Origin: Saccharothrix luteola
GTDB taxonomy: Bacteria; Actinomycetota; Actinomycetes; Mycobacteriales; Pseudonocardiaceae
Reading direction: 5' to 3'
Assembly (NCBI RefSeq): GCF_020859565.1
Contig: NZ_JAJHUO010000019.1
Coordinates: 124,001-188,000 of the forward strand
DNA length: 64,000 bases
In this document: one piece after another, positions 17,256 to 26,265 of the stretch
Layout: each line of letters opens with the position of its first letter
Numbering within the stretch: position 1 is the first letter of the stretch
Notes under the pieces: model-generated
Told to the model about the DNA's origin: nothing
The model's input: only the letters and a program-made list of their open reading frames with translations
Databases searched by the model: none
Position numbers and translations under genes: made by a program

Positions 17256-18395
17256 ATGACGGAAGAGATCGGCGTGGGCATGGTCGGCCACGCGTTCATG
17301 GGCGCGGTGCACTCGCACGCCTGGCGCAGCGTCCACCGGTTCTTCGACGTGCCCCTGACGCCCCGCCTGGCCGTCCTCGGCGGCCGTGACCCGGTGCGCA
17401 CCAAGGACGCGGCGACCAAGTACGGCTGGGCGGCCGTGGAGACCGACTGGCGCGCGCTCGTCGCCCGGGACGACGTCGGCCTCGTCGACATCTGCACCCC
17501 CGGCGACACGCACGCCGAGATCGCGCTCGCCGCGCTCGCCGCCGGCAAGCACGTCCTGTGCGAGAAGCCGTTGGCCAACACCGTCGCGGAGGCCGAGGCG
17601 ATGGCCGCCGCCGCCGAGGAGGCCGCCGGGCGCGGTGTCCGGTCGATGGTCGCGTTCAACTACCGGCGCGTGCCCGCGATCGCGTTGGCCCGCAGGCTGG
17701 TGGAGGAAGGCCGCATCGGCGAGGTCCGGCACGTGCGCGCGGTGTACCTGCAGGACTGGCTGTCCGACCCCTCGTCGCCGATGACGTGGCGGATGAGGAA
17801 GGAGAAGGCCGGTTCGGGCGCGTTGGGCGACCTCGGCGCGCACATCGTGGACGCCGCCCAGTACGTCACCGGCGACCTGATCACGGGCGTCAGCGCCACC
17901 ACCGAGACCTTCGTCCGCTCCCGGCCCGACGGTGACGGGTTCGCCGACGTGACGGTGGACGACGCGGCCGTGTTCCTGGCCCGCTTCTCGTCCGGCGCGC
18001 TGGGCACGTTCGAGGCGACCCGGTACGCGTTGGGCCGCAAGAACTCGATGCGGCTGGAGGTCAACGGCACGCGCGGCAGCCTGGCGTTCGACTTCGAGTC
18101 GATGAACGAGCTGTCGGTGTTCTCGGCCGACGACGGCTCGGCGGCCGGGTTCCGGCGGATCCTCGTGACCGAGGCCGATCACCCGTACGTGGGCGCGTGG
18201 TGGCCGCCGGGTCACCTGCTCGGGTACGAGCACACGTTCACGCACGAAGCGGCGGACTTCCTCACGGCCATCGGCGGCGGAGTCGACCCGTCGCCGAGCT
18301 TCGCCGACGGCCTGCGGGTGCAGCGCGTGCTCGCGGCCGTGGAGGAGAGTGCCGGGCAGCAGTCGACCTGGACCACGATTGGAGACCACCGATGA
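17256..18395 (+). CDS. Gfo/Idh/MocA-family oxidoreductase
   Basis: This is a 379-residue protein with an N-terminal NAD(P) Rossmann domain ([15 protein letters not shown]). It carries the family signature CEKPLANT (about 102-109) and a catalytic-region [13 protein letters not shown] (about 190-202). Members oxidise or reduce sugars and inositols at a ring carbon. The position after the importer and the 4-base overlap (ATGA, 18392-18395) with a TIM-barrel isomerase point to a two-step modification of the imported sugar, possibly through a 3-keto intermediate. Substrate identity is an inference. Confidence 0.9.
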   Translation: MTEEIGVGMVGHAFMGAVHSHAWRSVHRFFDVPLTPRLAVLGGRDPVRTKDAATKYGWAAVETDWRALVARDDVGLVDICTPGDTHAEIALAALAAGKHVLCEKPLANTVAEAEAMAAAAEEAAGRGVRSMVAFNYRRVPAIALARRLVEEGRIGEVRHVRAVYLQDWLSDPSSPMTWRMRKEKAGSGALGDLGAHIVDAAQYVTGDLITGVSATTETFVRSRPDGDGFADVTVDDAAVFLARFSSGALGTFEATRYALGRKNSMRLEVNGTRGSLAFDFESMNELSVFSADDGSAAGFRRILVTEADHPYVGAWWPPGHLLGYEHTFTHEAADFLTAIGGGVDPSPSFADGLRVQRVLAAVEESAGQQSTWTTIGDHR

Positions 18396-19396
18396 GCCGA
18401 CCGGTCACGTTGTTCACCGGCCAGTGGGCGGACCTGCCGTTCGAGGAGGTGTGCCGGCTCGCGTCCGGGTGGGGTTACGACGGGCTGGAGATCGCCTGTT
18501 CCGGTGACCACTTCGAGGTGGACCGGGCGTTGGCGGAGGACGACTACGTGCCCGCCAAGCGCGCGGTGCTCAAGCAGCACGGGCTGGAGGTCTTCGCGAT
18601 CTCCAACCACCTGGTCGGGCAGGCGGTGTGCGACGACCCGATCGACTTCCGGCACCAGGCGATCCTTCCCGCGCGGATCTGGGGTGACGGCGAGCCGGAG
18701 GGCGTGCGGCAGCGTGCCGCCGCGGAGATGGCGGACACGGCGCGTGCGGCGGCCCGGTTGGGCGTGGACACGGTCGTCGGGTTCACGGGGTCGTCGATCT
18801 GGAAGTACGTGGCGATGTTCCCGCCGGTGTCGCAGGCCGTGATCGACGAGGGCTACGCCGACTTCGCCCGGCGGTGGAACCCGATCCTCGACGTGTTCGA
18901 CGAGGTGGGGGTGCGGTTCGCGCACGAGGTGCACCCGTCGGAGATCGCGTATGACTACTGGACTACGCGCAAGGCGTTGGACGCGGTCGGCAACCGGCCC
19001 GCGTTCGGCCTGAACTGGGACCCGTCGCACTTCGTCTGGCAGGACCTCGACCCGGTCGGCTTCATCCTCGACTTCGCCGACCGGATCTACCACGTCGACT
19101 GCAAGGACACGAAGAAGCGCTTCGACGGCCGCAACGGGCGGCTCGGTTCGCACCTGGCGTGGGCCGACCCGCGCCGGGGGTGGGACTTCGTCTCGACCGG
19201 GCACGGTGACGTGCCGTGGGAGGAGTCGTTCCGGGCGTTGAACGCGATCGGCTACCGGGGGCCGATCTCGGTGGAGTGGGAGGACGCCGGCATGGACCGG
19301 TTGCGGGGGGCGGAGGAGGCGGTCGGGTTCATCCGGCGGCACCTGTTCGACCCACCGGCAGCGTCGTTCGACGCCGCGTTCAGCACGGGGGAGTGA
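18392..19396 (+). CDS. Sugar phosphate isomerase/epimerase-family TIM-barrel protein
   Basis: This is a 334-residue protein. Metal-ligand positions of the xylose-isomerase-like barrel are visible: HEVHPSE, NWDPSHF, YHVDCKD and the C-terminal SVEWEDAG. It is longer than the approximately 280-residue family average owing to an insert around [12 protein letters not shown]. It is the last gene of the importer operon, overlapping the oxidoreductase by 4 bases and followed by a strong terminator. It probably epimerises, isomerises or cleaves the keto-sugar formed by its neighbour. Confidence 0.88.
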   Translation: MSRPVTLFTGQWADLPFEEVCRLASGWGYDGLEIACSGDHFEVDRALAEDDYVPAKRAVLKQHGLEVFAISNHLVGQAVCDDPIDFRHQAILPARIWGDGEPEGVRQRAAAEMADTARAAARLGVDTVVGFTGSSIWKYVAMFPPVSQAVIDEGYADFARRWNPILDVFDEVGVRFAHEVHPSEIAYDYWTTRKALDAVGNRPAFGLNWDPSHFVWQDLDPVGFILDFADRIYHVDCKDTKKRFDGRNGRLGSHLAWADPRRGWDFVSTGHGDVPWEESFRALNAIGYRGPISVEWEDAGMDRLRGAEEAVGFIRRHLFDPPAASFDAAFSTGE

Positions 19397-19401
19397 CCGT
19401 T

Positions 19402-19432
19402 GCCGGCGCCCACCCCACCGGTGGGCGCCGGC
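19402..19432 (+). terminator. Strong hairpin terminator of the sugar operon
   Basis: Perfect 13-base arms (GCCGGCGCCCACC and GGTGGGCGCCGGC) with a 5-base loop lie 6 bases after the isomerase stop. Confidence 0.8.
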
Positions 19433-19870
19433 GTCACCTCGTCCTGCGGTCGTCCGGTTGCCGCATGATCGACGATCGACCACACTGCCTCCGGGACCGA
19501 ACCGCGCCGAAACACGATCGGGTGATCATCGCCCGATAAAGTACGGAAACACTGTTACGGCCCCTCGGTTGCAACATGAGGAACCGCGACCACCCCGCCA
19601 CCCCAACCCCCGCCCAGCCCGCTACCCACACCCTGATCGCCGGCCGAGCGCCGATCGCTGATCACACCCGCCCGCTGGCGAAGCGCCGCCGACCAGCCAA
19701 GCCCAGGCCGTCGGCCGAGCCCTGGCCATCACCCGCCTCGCCGCCGCCGGTCCCACCGCCGCTGCCTCGACCACCCGGGCCTGGCGGACCCCCACGACCA
19801 TCCCGGCCCGGCGGAGATCGCCTCGCCGCTGCGGATCGCGCGTGTGGGGCAGGCGTGAACCCGGCGCGCG
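19433..19870. other. Gene-free spacer with one operator-like dyad
   Basis: No convincing gene is present. Around 19500-19560 the sequence is AT-richer and contains ATCGGG-TGATCATCG-CCCGAT (19517-19537), a dyad around the palindrome TGATCA. From 19570 to 19860 the sequence is C-rich low complexity whose open frames are proline/arginine artefacts. Confidence 0.45.
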
Positions 19871-19910
19871 GCGGGGTTACCAGGTGATCGGCGGGGTTAC
19901 CAGGTGATCG
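19871..19910. repeat. Perfect 20-bp tandem duplication at the P450 3' end
   Basis: The 20-mer gcggggttaccaggtgatcg occurs twice back to back (19871-19890 and 19891-19910). The second copy contains the final codons and stop of the P450 gene (PITW then TAA on the minus strand); the first repeats them outside the gene. This looks like replication-slippage or a recent duplication. Confidence 0.85.
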
Positions 19911-21066
19911 GCAGAGAGCGGAGGCCGTAGATCGGGGCGTCGAACTTGAACTCGACCTCCTCGAACGGCACGGCCAGGTGCAGGTCGGGCAGTTCCGTCA
20001 CCAATGCCCGCAGCGCGACCCGCATCTCCAAGCGCGCCAACAGCTGCCCGACGCACTGGTGCACCCCGCTGCCGAACGCGAGGTGCGTCCGAGCGTCCCG
20101 CCGCAGGTCGAGCCGGTCGGGATCGGGGAACGCGGCGGGGTCGCGGTTCGCGGCGAACAGGGACGCGATCACGCCCTCGCCCGCCGCGAGCACGGTGCCA
20201 CCGACCGTCGCCTCACCCCCCACCGCCCGCACCACCCCGTGGTGCACGGGGCTCAAGAACCGCAGCAGCTCCTCCACCGCGTTGTCGACCAGATCGGGCG
20301 ACGCGACCAGCGCCTCCCACCACGCCCGTTCCCGTTGCAGCGCCAGCACGGACAGCGCGATCGAGTTCGCGGTCGTCTCGTGCCCCCCGACGAGCAGCAG
20401 CACGGTCATCCCGACTGCCTCCTCGTCGGTCAGCCCCGGCTCCCGCACCAACCGGCTGATCAGGTCGTCCCGCGGCGAGAGCCTGCGCGCGCGGATCAGC
20501 TCGGCCAGATACGCGTGCAGCTCGTCCAACGCCCCCTGCACCTGCGCCGCCGACAACGACCGGTCCAGGTGGGCACGGCTCCGGGTCGAGAAGAACTCCT
20601 GGTCCGACACCGGCACGCCGAGCAGCAGGCAGATCACGTCCGACGGCACGGGCAGCGCGAACGCCGTCACCAGGTCCGCCGGCCGCGGCCCCGAACGCAA
20701 CGCGGCCAACCGTTCCCGCGTGATCCGCTCCACGTCGGAACGCAGCGCTGCCATCCGCCGCACGGTGAACTCACCGGTCACCATCCGGCGATACCGCGTG
20801 TGCTCGGGCGGATCGGTGACCAGGAAGCTCCCCGGCGCGGCCTTGCGGTCCACCACCGGCCGCAGCTGCGGAAACCCCGGCGTGCTCGGATCCGACGAGA
20901 ACCGGCCGTGGTCCCGCAGCACCGCCCGCACGTCGTCGTACCGCGTCACCAGGTGCGCCTGCTGACCGTGCCGCAACGACACCGGGCACACCGGCGCCTC
21001 CGCCCGCAACGACGCGAACTCCGCCGGCGGGTCGAACCCCGGACGACGCGCGATCGGGTAGTCCAT
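19897..21066 (-). CDS. Cytochrome P450
   Basis: This is a 389-residue protein, typical of soluble actinobacterial P450s. The I-helix is LLVGGHETTANS (oxygen-activating Thr), the K-helix ExxR is EELLR and the heme loop is FGSGVHQCVGQ (Cys near residue 338). The start is ATG 21066, after AAGG; upstream in-frame codons look noncoding. It needs ferredoxin partners that are not encoded nearby. It is divergent, 62 bases apart, from a CoA-transferase-family gene, so a shared promoter region and a joint role in lipid or secondary metabolism are possible but unproven. Confidence 0.93.
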   Translation of the reverse strand: MDYPIARRPGFDPPAEFASLRAEAPVCPVSLRHGQQAHLVTRYDDVRAVLRDHGRFSSDPSTPGFPQLRPVVDRKAAPGSFLVTDPPEHTRYRRMVTGEFTVRRMAALRSDVERITRERLAALRSGPRPADLVTAFALPVPSDVICLLLGVPVSDQEFFSTRSRAHLDRSLSAAQVQGALDELHAYLAELIRARRLSPRDDLISRLVREPGLTDEEAVGMTVLLLVGGHETTANSIALSVLALQRERAWWEALVASPDLVDNAVEELLRFLSPVHHGVVRAVGGEATVGGTVLAAGEGVIASLFAANRDPAAFPDPDRLDLRRDARTHLAFGSGVHQCVGQLLARLEMRVALRALVTELPDLHLAVPFEEVEFKFDAPIYGLRSLPITW

Positions 21067-21128
21067 GGTGATCGACCTTATAGCCGCCATCCGCCACCCA
21101 CAGGCGCGAGAAGAAGCAAACTGCACCC

Positions 21129-22424
21129 GTGGACCCGGTGACAGCGCAAGCCTGGGCCGCCCTCGGCGGCCGACCCGACCTGACCGTCGACTTCACCCCG
21201 GCGGGCGACGTCCTCCGCGCCCGACTGCCCGTCCGGGACCTGGCCCGCGCCACCGTCGGCGCGTGCGCCCTCGCCGCGGCCGAGCTGAAAGCCGCACGCG
21301 ACCACACCCCGATCCCGCCGGTCACGGTGCGCGAAGCCGCCGTCGCCACCGCCTTCACCAGCGAACGCCACCTCCTCGTCGACGGCCGCCCCGGCGCCAC
21401 GTTCGCGCCGCTGTCCGGGTTCTGGCGCACCGCCGACGGCTGGGTCCGCACCCACGCCAACTACCCCCACCACCGCGAACGCCTGCTCGAAGCCCTGGAC
21501 GTCGCCGACGACCGCACCGCGCTGGCCCGCGAGCTGGCCACCCGCCGAGCCCTGGACGTCCAGGAAACCGTCTACGCCGCGGGCGGCCTGGCCGTCGCGG
21601 TCGCCACCGAACCCGACCCGACCCGCCGTCCCCTGGTCGAAACCCGCCCCACCGACGCCGCGAAACGCGTGCTCCCACCGGCCTCCCGCCCCGCCGAAGG
21701 CATCCGCGTCCTCGACCTCACCCGGGTCATCGCCGGCCCGGTCGCCACCCGCACCCTCGCGTTCCTCGGCGCCGACGTCCTCCGCGTCGACCCACCCCAC
21801 CTGCCCGAGGACCCCGACGCCCACGCGGACACCGGCATGGGCAAGCGCTCCACCCTCCTCGACCTCGCCGACCGGCACGACCGGCGCACGTTCGACGACC
21901 TCCTCGACCACGCCGACGTCGTCGTCACCGGCTACCGGCCGGGCGCGCTCGACCGCCACGGCGCGAGCCCGGAGGCACTGCACGCGAAGCGCCCCGACCT
22001 GGTCGTCGCCCACCTGACGGCCTGGGGCCACACCGGCGACCTGGCCGGCCGGCGCGGGTTCGACAGCCTGGTCCAGGCCGCCACCGGCATCGCCGCCGCG
22101 GAGAGCACCGACGGCACTCCCGGCGTGCTGCCCGCCCAGGCCCTCGACCACGGCACCGGCTACCTGCTCGCCGCCGCCGTCCTCCGCGCCCTCGTCGAAC
22201 CCCACGGCCGGCACGTCAGCCTGTCGCTCGCCGGCACCGCGTCCTGGCTCCTGCACGACATCGAGCCCTCGCCCGTGCGCGGCGACTACGACCCCGACCC
22301 CTGGCTGGTCGAGACGCCGTCGCCCTACGGCGTCCTGCGCCACGCCCGCCCGCCGCTCACCGATCACGGGACGTGGGACCATCCGCCAACCCTCTGGGGC
22401 ACCGACGAACCCCGTTGGCGATGA
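21129..22424 (+). CDS. CaiB/BaiF-family CoA transferase (type III)
   Basis: This is a 431-residue protein with a GTG start. The C-terminal two thirds shows the family core: GIRVLDLTRVIAGPVATRTLAFLG cut around residues 193-216, then VLRVDPPHLPED, GMGKRSTLLDL and DVVVTGYRPGALDRHG. The N-terminal ~185 residues form an additional divergent half, as in fused two-domain family members. The reaction would be CoA transfer between acids, or racemisation of 2-methylacyl-CoA. The neighbouring P450 suggests oxidation of a fatty or sterol side chain, but this is an inference. Confidence 0.82.
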   Translation: MDPVTAQAWAALGGRPDLTVDFTPAGDVLRARLPVRDLARATVGACALAAAELKAARDHTPIPPVTVREAAVATAFTSERHLLVDGRPGATFAPLSGFWRTADGWVRTHANYPHHRERLLEALDVADDRTALARELATRRALDVQETVYAAGGLAVAVATEPDPTRRPLVETRPTDAAKRVLPPASRPAEGIRVLDLTRVIAGPVATRTLAFLGADVLRVDPPHLPEDPDAHADTGMGKRSTLLDLADRHDRRTFDDLLDHADVVVTGYRPGALDRHGASPEALHAKRPDLVVAHLTAWGHTGDLAGRRGFDSLVQAATGIAAAESTDGTPGVLPAQALDHGTGYLLAAAVLRALVEPHGRHVSLSLAGTASWLLHDIEPSPVRGDYDPDPWLVETPSPYGVLRHARPPLTDHGTWDHPPTLWGTDEPRWR

Positions 22425-22439
22425 AAGGGGCGAGACGTC

Positions 22440-23483
22440 ATGGGCAGACCTCCGGCGCCGGTCTTGGACTGGGCGTTCGCGCAGAAGTGGCGGCACCCGG
22501 CGTCCTTCCGGGTCGGTCGGGTGGCGCTGGCGGTGACGACGTGGCTGATCGCGCTGGTGATCGCGCTGATCGCGGACGGTTCCGAAGCCGACAGCCCCGT
22601 CCCGCGGAGCGTGCGCTACCTGGTCGTGCTGGCCACCCCGATCGTGCTCATCGCGCGGCCGAGGCTGGGCTGTGCGGTGGCGGTCGCCTCGGCGGTCCTG
22701 CTGGGCGTGGCCGGTGAACCGCCGTGGGTCGTCGTCCCGTTCGCGATCAACGGCGCGTACTGCACGTACTCCCTGGCACGGTTCCTGATCGGCCCGAGGC
22801 GGCAACGGCGGGTGTTCGGCGGACTCGCCGCACCCGTCACGGTCGACCTCCCGGAGGACGATCCGGTCACGCGGCGCGCGCCGGGGCTGCGGAAGCTGCT
22901 GATCGGCGTGATGCTGGTGACGGGCGCGGCGCTCGCGGTGTGGGCGTGGCGCGGCGATCACCCGACCCTGTGGCTGGTGGTCGGCGTGATCGGTTTCGTC
23001 GTCGCCGTCCAGACCGCACGCCTCACCGCCGCACGGCTCGCCCCGCGACGGCTCCTGTCCCGCCCCGCACCGGCCGCGCAGGTGCTGGTCCGGTTCGAGC
23101 CGGGACCTCGAACGACCCTGCTCACCGCAGACAGGCACCGCCGGGAGGTCGCCTGGCTGGTGTTCGACCGCGTCGTGCACCGGTCGGCGGACGCGGAAGC
23201 GCGTGACGTCCGCGCCGCCCAAGCCGTCATCGTGGTCGAGGAGGACGAGGACCCGCCGCCGGACGACCTGTTCCCGGCCACCGTCGTCGGTGACTTCCGC
23301 GTGGGTGGGTACGTCGCGGTCGTCACCGATCACGCCGTGCTGCTGCCGGACGGTCCGGTGCACGCGCTGTTCGACGACGATCCCGTCGAGGTGCCGCCCG
23401 GACTGGTCGACGGTCGGCTGTGGTCGGGGCTGGGCCGCCCCACCTCGCCGAACCGGCGCACACCTCAGTCCACAAAGGACTGA
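22440..23483 (+). CDS. Uncharacterised membrane protein
   Basis: This is a 347-residue protein preceded by AAGGGG. It has at least four hydrophobic segments (about 30-48, 62-78, 82-104 and 160-200), interrupted by a charged cytoplasmic loop (RRQRRVFGG...PEDDPVTRR). The C-terminal ~150 residues are soluble and acidic (VVEEDEDPPPDDLFP). The N-terminal membrane part is reminiscent of sensor-kinase-like N-terminal domains of actinobacteria, but no kinase or known domain follows. It lies 15 bases after the CoA-transferase gene and before a terminator, so it may be the second gene of that operon. Function is unknown. Confidence 0.7.
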   Translation: MGRPPAPVLDWAFAQKWRHPASFRVGRVALAVTTWLIALVIALIADGSEADSPVPRSVRYLVVLATPIVLIARPRLGCAVAVASAVLLGVAGEPPWVVVPFAINGAYCTYSLARFLIGPRRQRRVFGGLAAPVTVDLPEDDPVTRRAPGLRKLLIGVMLVTGAALAVWAWRGDHPTLWLVVGVIGFVVAVQTARLTAARLAPRRLLSRPAPAAQVLVRFEPGPRTTLLTADRHRREVAWLVFDRVVHRSADAEARDVRAAQAVIVVEEDEDPPPDDLFPATVVGDFRVGGYVAVVTDHAVLLPDGPVHALFDDDPVEVPPGLVDGRLWSGLGRPTSPNRRTPQSTKD

Positions 23484-23488
23484 CGCGT

Positions 23489-23509
23489 CCGGTGGGCACC
23501 CGCCACCGG
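23489..23509 (+). terminator. Hairpin terminator
   Basis: CCGGTGG (23489-23495) and CCACCGG (23503-23509) are perfect 7-base arms around a 7-base loop, 5 bases after the membrane-protein stop. Confidence 0.6.
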
Positions 23510-23661
23510 CGGTTCGGTGGCGCTCGGCTCACCTGCGTGGCGGACCCGCGTGGTGAAGGGACAAACGACCACTGGAAGTGTTACGACTGAAACGCACGTT
23601 CGAGGGGTCACCCGATCGGGTACCCCCGTCGCCGGACGTGCGCGCGACGTTGGGAGCACGG

Positions 23662-25248
23662 GTGGTGGACCGCACTATCGCAGGCCGGTATCGGCTGACC
23701 GAGCGGATCGGCACGGGTGGGATGGGGGTGGTGTGGCGGGCCGAGGACCAGCGGCTGCGCCGCATCGTCGCGGTCAAGGAACTGCTGTCCCGCACCGGGT
23801 TCGACCAGGAGTCGATCGACCGCGCCATCCGGGAGGGGCGCATCGCGGCCCGCCTGTCGCACCCCAACGTGATCGCGCTGTACGACGTCGTCGAGTACGA
23901 CGGCCACCCGTGGCTGATCATGGAGTACCTGCCGTCGCGCAGCCTGGCCACCGTGATGACCGAGCGCGGCACCCTGCCGCCCGACGAGGTGGCCCGGCTC
24001 GGCGTGCAGCTGGCGGACGGGCTGGCCGCCGCGCACAAGGCGGGCGTCACGCACCGGGACGTGAAGCCGGGCAACGTGCTGGTCACCGAGTTCGGCACGG
24101 TCAAGGTCACCGATTTCGGCACGTCACGCGCCACCGACGAGGCGACCGTCACCGCGTCCGGGATGCTCGTCGGCACGCCCGCCTACCTGGCCCCGGAGGT
24201 GGCGCGCGGCGGCAAGGGCGAGTTCCCGGCCGACGTGTTCGCGCTGGGCGCGACGCTCTACGCGGCCCTGGAGGGCACGCCGCCGTTCGGCGTGGACGGC
24301 AACACCATCGCGCTGCTGCACCGGGTCGCCGACGGCCGCTTCCCGCCGCCGCGCAACGCCGGTCCGCTGACGCCGGTGCTGATGCGCCTGCTCGACACGA
24401 ACCCGGAGACCCGGCCGAGCATGGCCGAGGCGGCGGACATGCTGCGGGACGTGCGGTTCGACGGCACGACACCGCCGCCGCCACCACCGTCCCCGACGCC
24501 GACCGCGATCCTGGCCTCGCCCCTCGAACCGGTGCCCACCCCCGAGCCGACGCCCGTCGAGCCCAAGCCCGAGCCGGTCAACCCCGCTCCGGCCCAACCG
24601 CAGCCCACCCCGCCCCAACCCACGCCTCCCCAACCCACCCCGCCGCAGCCCGTCCCGGCGGTCGCGCCGCCGAACGAGGAGAAGCGAGGCGACCGCAAGG
24701 CCCTCGTCGCGCTCGCCGTCGTGGCCCTGATCGCCATCGCCTTCGTCGCGTGGCTGGTCAACCGGGGTGACGACACCTCACCGTCGGCCGGGTCGGGCAC
24801 CACCAGCGAGACCACCACCCAGCCGACGTCCGACGCGCCCGCCCAGACCCAACCCGCCCAGCCCACCGAGGACGACCAGCCGACCACGACCACCACCGCG
24901 GAGCCGGAGCCGACGACCACGACCACGTCCCAGCCGCCCGCCGACATCGGCCCGGACCAGGCGTTGAGCGACTACTACGGCCTGCTGCCGACCAACCTGG
25001 AGGTCGCGTACGGCCGCCTCACCGACGGCTTCAAGGCCGCCAAGTCGCCGACGTTCGCCGACTACCAGGGCTGGTGGGGCCAGATGAGCGCGGTGACCGT
25101 GAGCAACGTGCAGGCGGTCGGGCCGCAGCAGGTCACGGCGAGCGTGTCGTACACGTTCAAGTCCGGTGGGACCCAGACCGAGCGGCACCTCTACACGCTG
25201 GTCAAGGTCAACGGGCAGTGGGCGATCGACGGGCAGCAGAACGCCTAG
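23662..25248 (+). CDS. Receptor Ser/Thr protein kinase with NTF2-like ectodomain
   Basis: This is a 528-residue protein. Start GTG 23662 (or 23665) is chosen from GGGAG five bases upstream and because the kinase fold begins at once (GRYRLTERIGTGGMGVVW). The catalytic lysine is in VAVKEL (near 38), the catalytic loop is HRDVKPGN (near 130), and the DFGTSRA and APE motifs are intact. A Pro-rich linker leads to one membrane segment (about 347-366, ALVALAVVALIAIAFVAWLV) and a Thr/Pro-rich stalk. A C-terminal ~95-residue domain (QALSDYYGLLPTNLEVAYGR) resembles NTF2/SnoaL-like lipid- or ligand-binding folds rather than PASTA repeats. Confidence 0.92.
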   Translation: MVDRTIAGRYRLTERIGTGGMGVVWRAEDQRLRRIVAVKELLSRTGFDQESIDRAIREGRIAARLSHPNVIALYDVVEYDGHPWLIMEYLPSRSLATVMTERGTLPPDEVARLGVQLADGLAAAHKAGVTHRDVKPGNVLVTEFGTVKVTDFGTSRATDEATVTASGMLVGTPAYLAPEVARGGKGEFPADVFALGATLYAALEGTPPFGVDGNTIALLHRVADGRFPPPRNAGPLTPVLMRLLDTNPETRPSMAEAADMLRDVRFDGTTPPPPPPSPTPTAILASPLEPVPTPEPTPVEPKPEPVNPAPAQPQPTPPQPTPPQPTPPQPVPAVAPPNEEKRGDRKALVALAVVALIAIAFVAWLVNRGDDTSPSAGSGTTSETTTQPTSDAPAQTQPAQPTEDDQPTTTTTAEPEPTTTTTSQPPADIGPDQALSDYYGLLPTNLEVAYGRLTDGFKAAKSPTFADYQGWWGQMSAVTVSNVQAVGPQQVTASVSYTFKSGGTQTERHLYTLVKVNGQWAIDGQQNA

Positions 25249-25254
25249 CGACCG

Positions 25255-26199
25255 TCACGCCAACCGGCCGCGCCACACGTCGATCACCAGCACCGGCCGC
25301 ATGCCCACCGACTCGTAGAGGCCGAGCGCGGGCGTCGGGTTGTTCGAGTCCACGTGCAGGATCGTGCCCACCCGCCCGTCGGACGCGTCCAGGTGGAAAG
25401 CGTGCCTCAGGAGGTGCTTCGCCACCCCGCGACCCCGCGCCTCGGCCCGCACGCCCAGGTGACCGACGTAGCCGCAGTTCTCGTCGGCCGCGAACTGGTC
25501 GGTGCGCTCCAGGAACCCGGCCGGCCGCCCGTCCAGCTCCGCCAGCCACAGCCCCGACCAGTCGAAGGTCGACTTGCGCTCCTGCCGCTCGTGCCACTCC
25601 TCGTAGGTCTTCGGCACGAACCCGAAGTGCCCGGCGAACGACGCGTTCAACACCTCGTGCGCCACCCGCCGCACGTCCTCGTCCACGGCCTGCCGCAGCA
25701 CGAGCCCCGGCGCCTGCGCGGGCGGCGGCACGGCGGCCGCGTGGTCGATCCGCATCCGGTGGAACGTGGTCGCGACCTCGAACCCCAGCGCCGCCACCTG
25801 CGCCCGCAGCACCACGTCGTCCCGGTAGACGCCGTGGTCGACGGTGACCCGGTCGTGCCCGCCGGCCCGCCCGATCTCACGGGCGCGGTCCAGCACCCTG
25901 GTGAACAGCCAGTCCGCCAGCGCCGCGTCCTGCGTCACCACCTCGACGTCGACCTCGTCGCTGTCGCCCTTGCCGTTCGCGGTCGCGTACCCGACCGGCG
26001 CGCCCGCCGCGTCCAGCACCAGCCACGCGTCGCGCTCCAGGTCGAAACCCGGCCGGGCCAGCTCGTCCCGCATGTCGTCGAGCGTGTAGTCGGCGAACCC
26101 GATGACCGCCGTGGTGCAGGCGTGCACCAGGCCGAGGATCAGCTCGGCGTCGTCGGCGCGGGGCGGCCGGACGGTGTGACCGGCGGGAAGGGCGTCCAT
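25255..26199 (-). CDS. Tandem GNAT acetyltransferase (mycothiol-synthase-like layout)
   Basis: This is a 314-residue protein with two GNAT halves. The C-terminal half has the acetyl-CoA motif GVRAEARGRGVAKHLL (about 252-267) and the substrate-side HVDSNNPTPALGLYESVGM. The N-terminal half is degenerate (HVACTTA-like region, no clear Q/RxxGxG/A). Size and layout are those of MshD-like proteins, but such doubles also include unrelated acetyltransferases, so no gene name is given. It is convergent with the kinase (6 bases apart) and divergent from the peptidase at 26266. Confidence 0.8.
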   Translation of the reverse strand: MDALPAGHTVRPPRADDAELILGLVHACTTAVIGFADYTLDDMRDELARPGFDLERDAWLVLDAAGAPVGYATANGKGDSDEVDVEVVTQDAALADWLFTRVLDRAREIGRAGGHDRVTVDHGVYRDDVVLRAQVAALGFEVATTFHRMRIDHAAAVPPPAQAPGLVLRQAVDEDVRRVAHEVLNASFAGHFGFVPKTYEEWHERQERKSTFDWSGLWLAELDGRPAGFLERTDQFAADENCGYVGHLGVRAEARGRGVAKHLLRHAFHLDASDGRVGTILHVDSNNPTPALGLYESVGMRPVLVIDVWRGRLA

Positions 26200-26265
26200 G
26201 GCGGGACATGGTGCGCCGCGCGTCCGGCCCTGTCGACCGGGTTTCCGCCGGGCTAGGGTCTCCGG

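Noticed and set aside
19576-19887. Pro-rich 103-codon frame downstream of the sugar operon
   Set aside because: Low-complexity C-rich spacer with no start signal.
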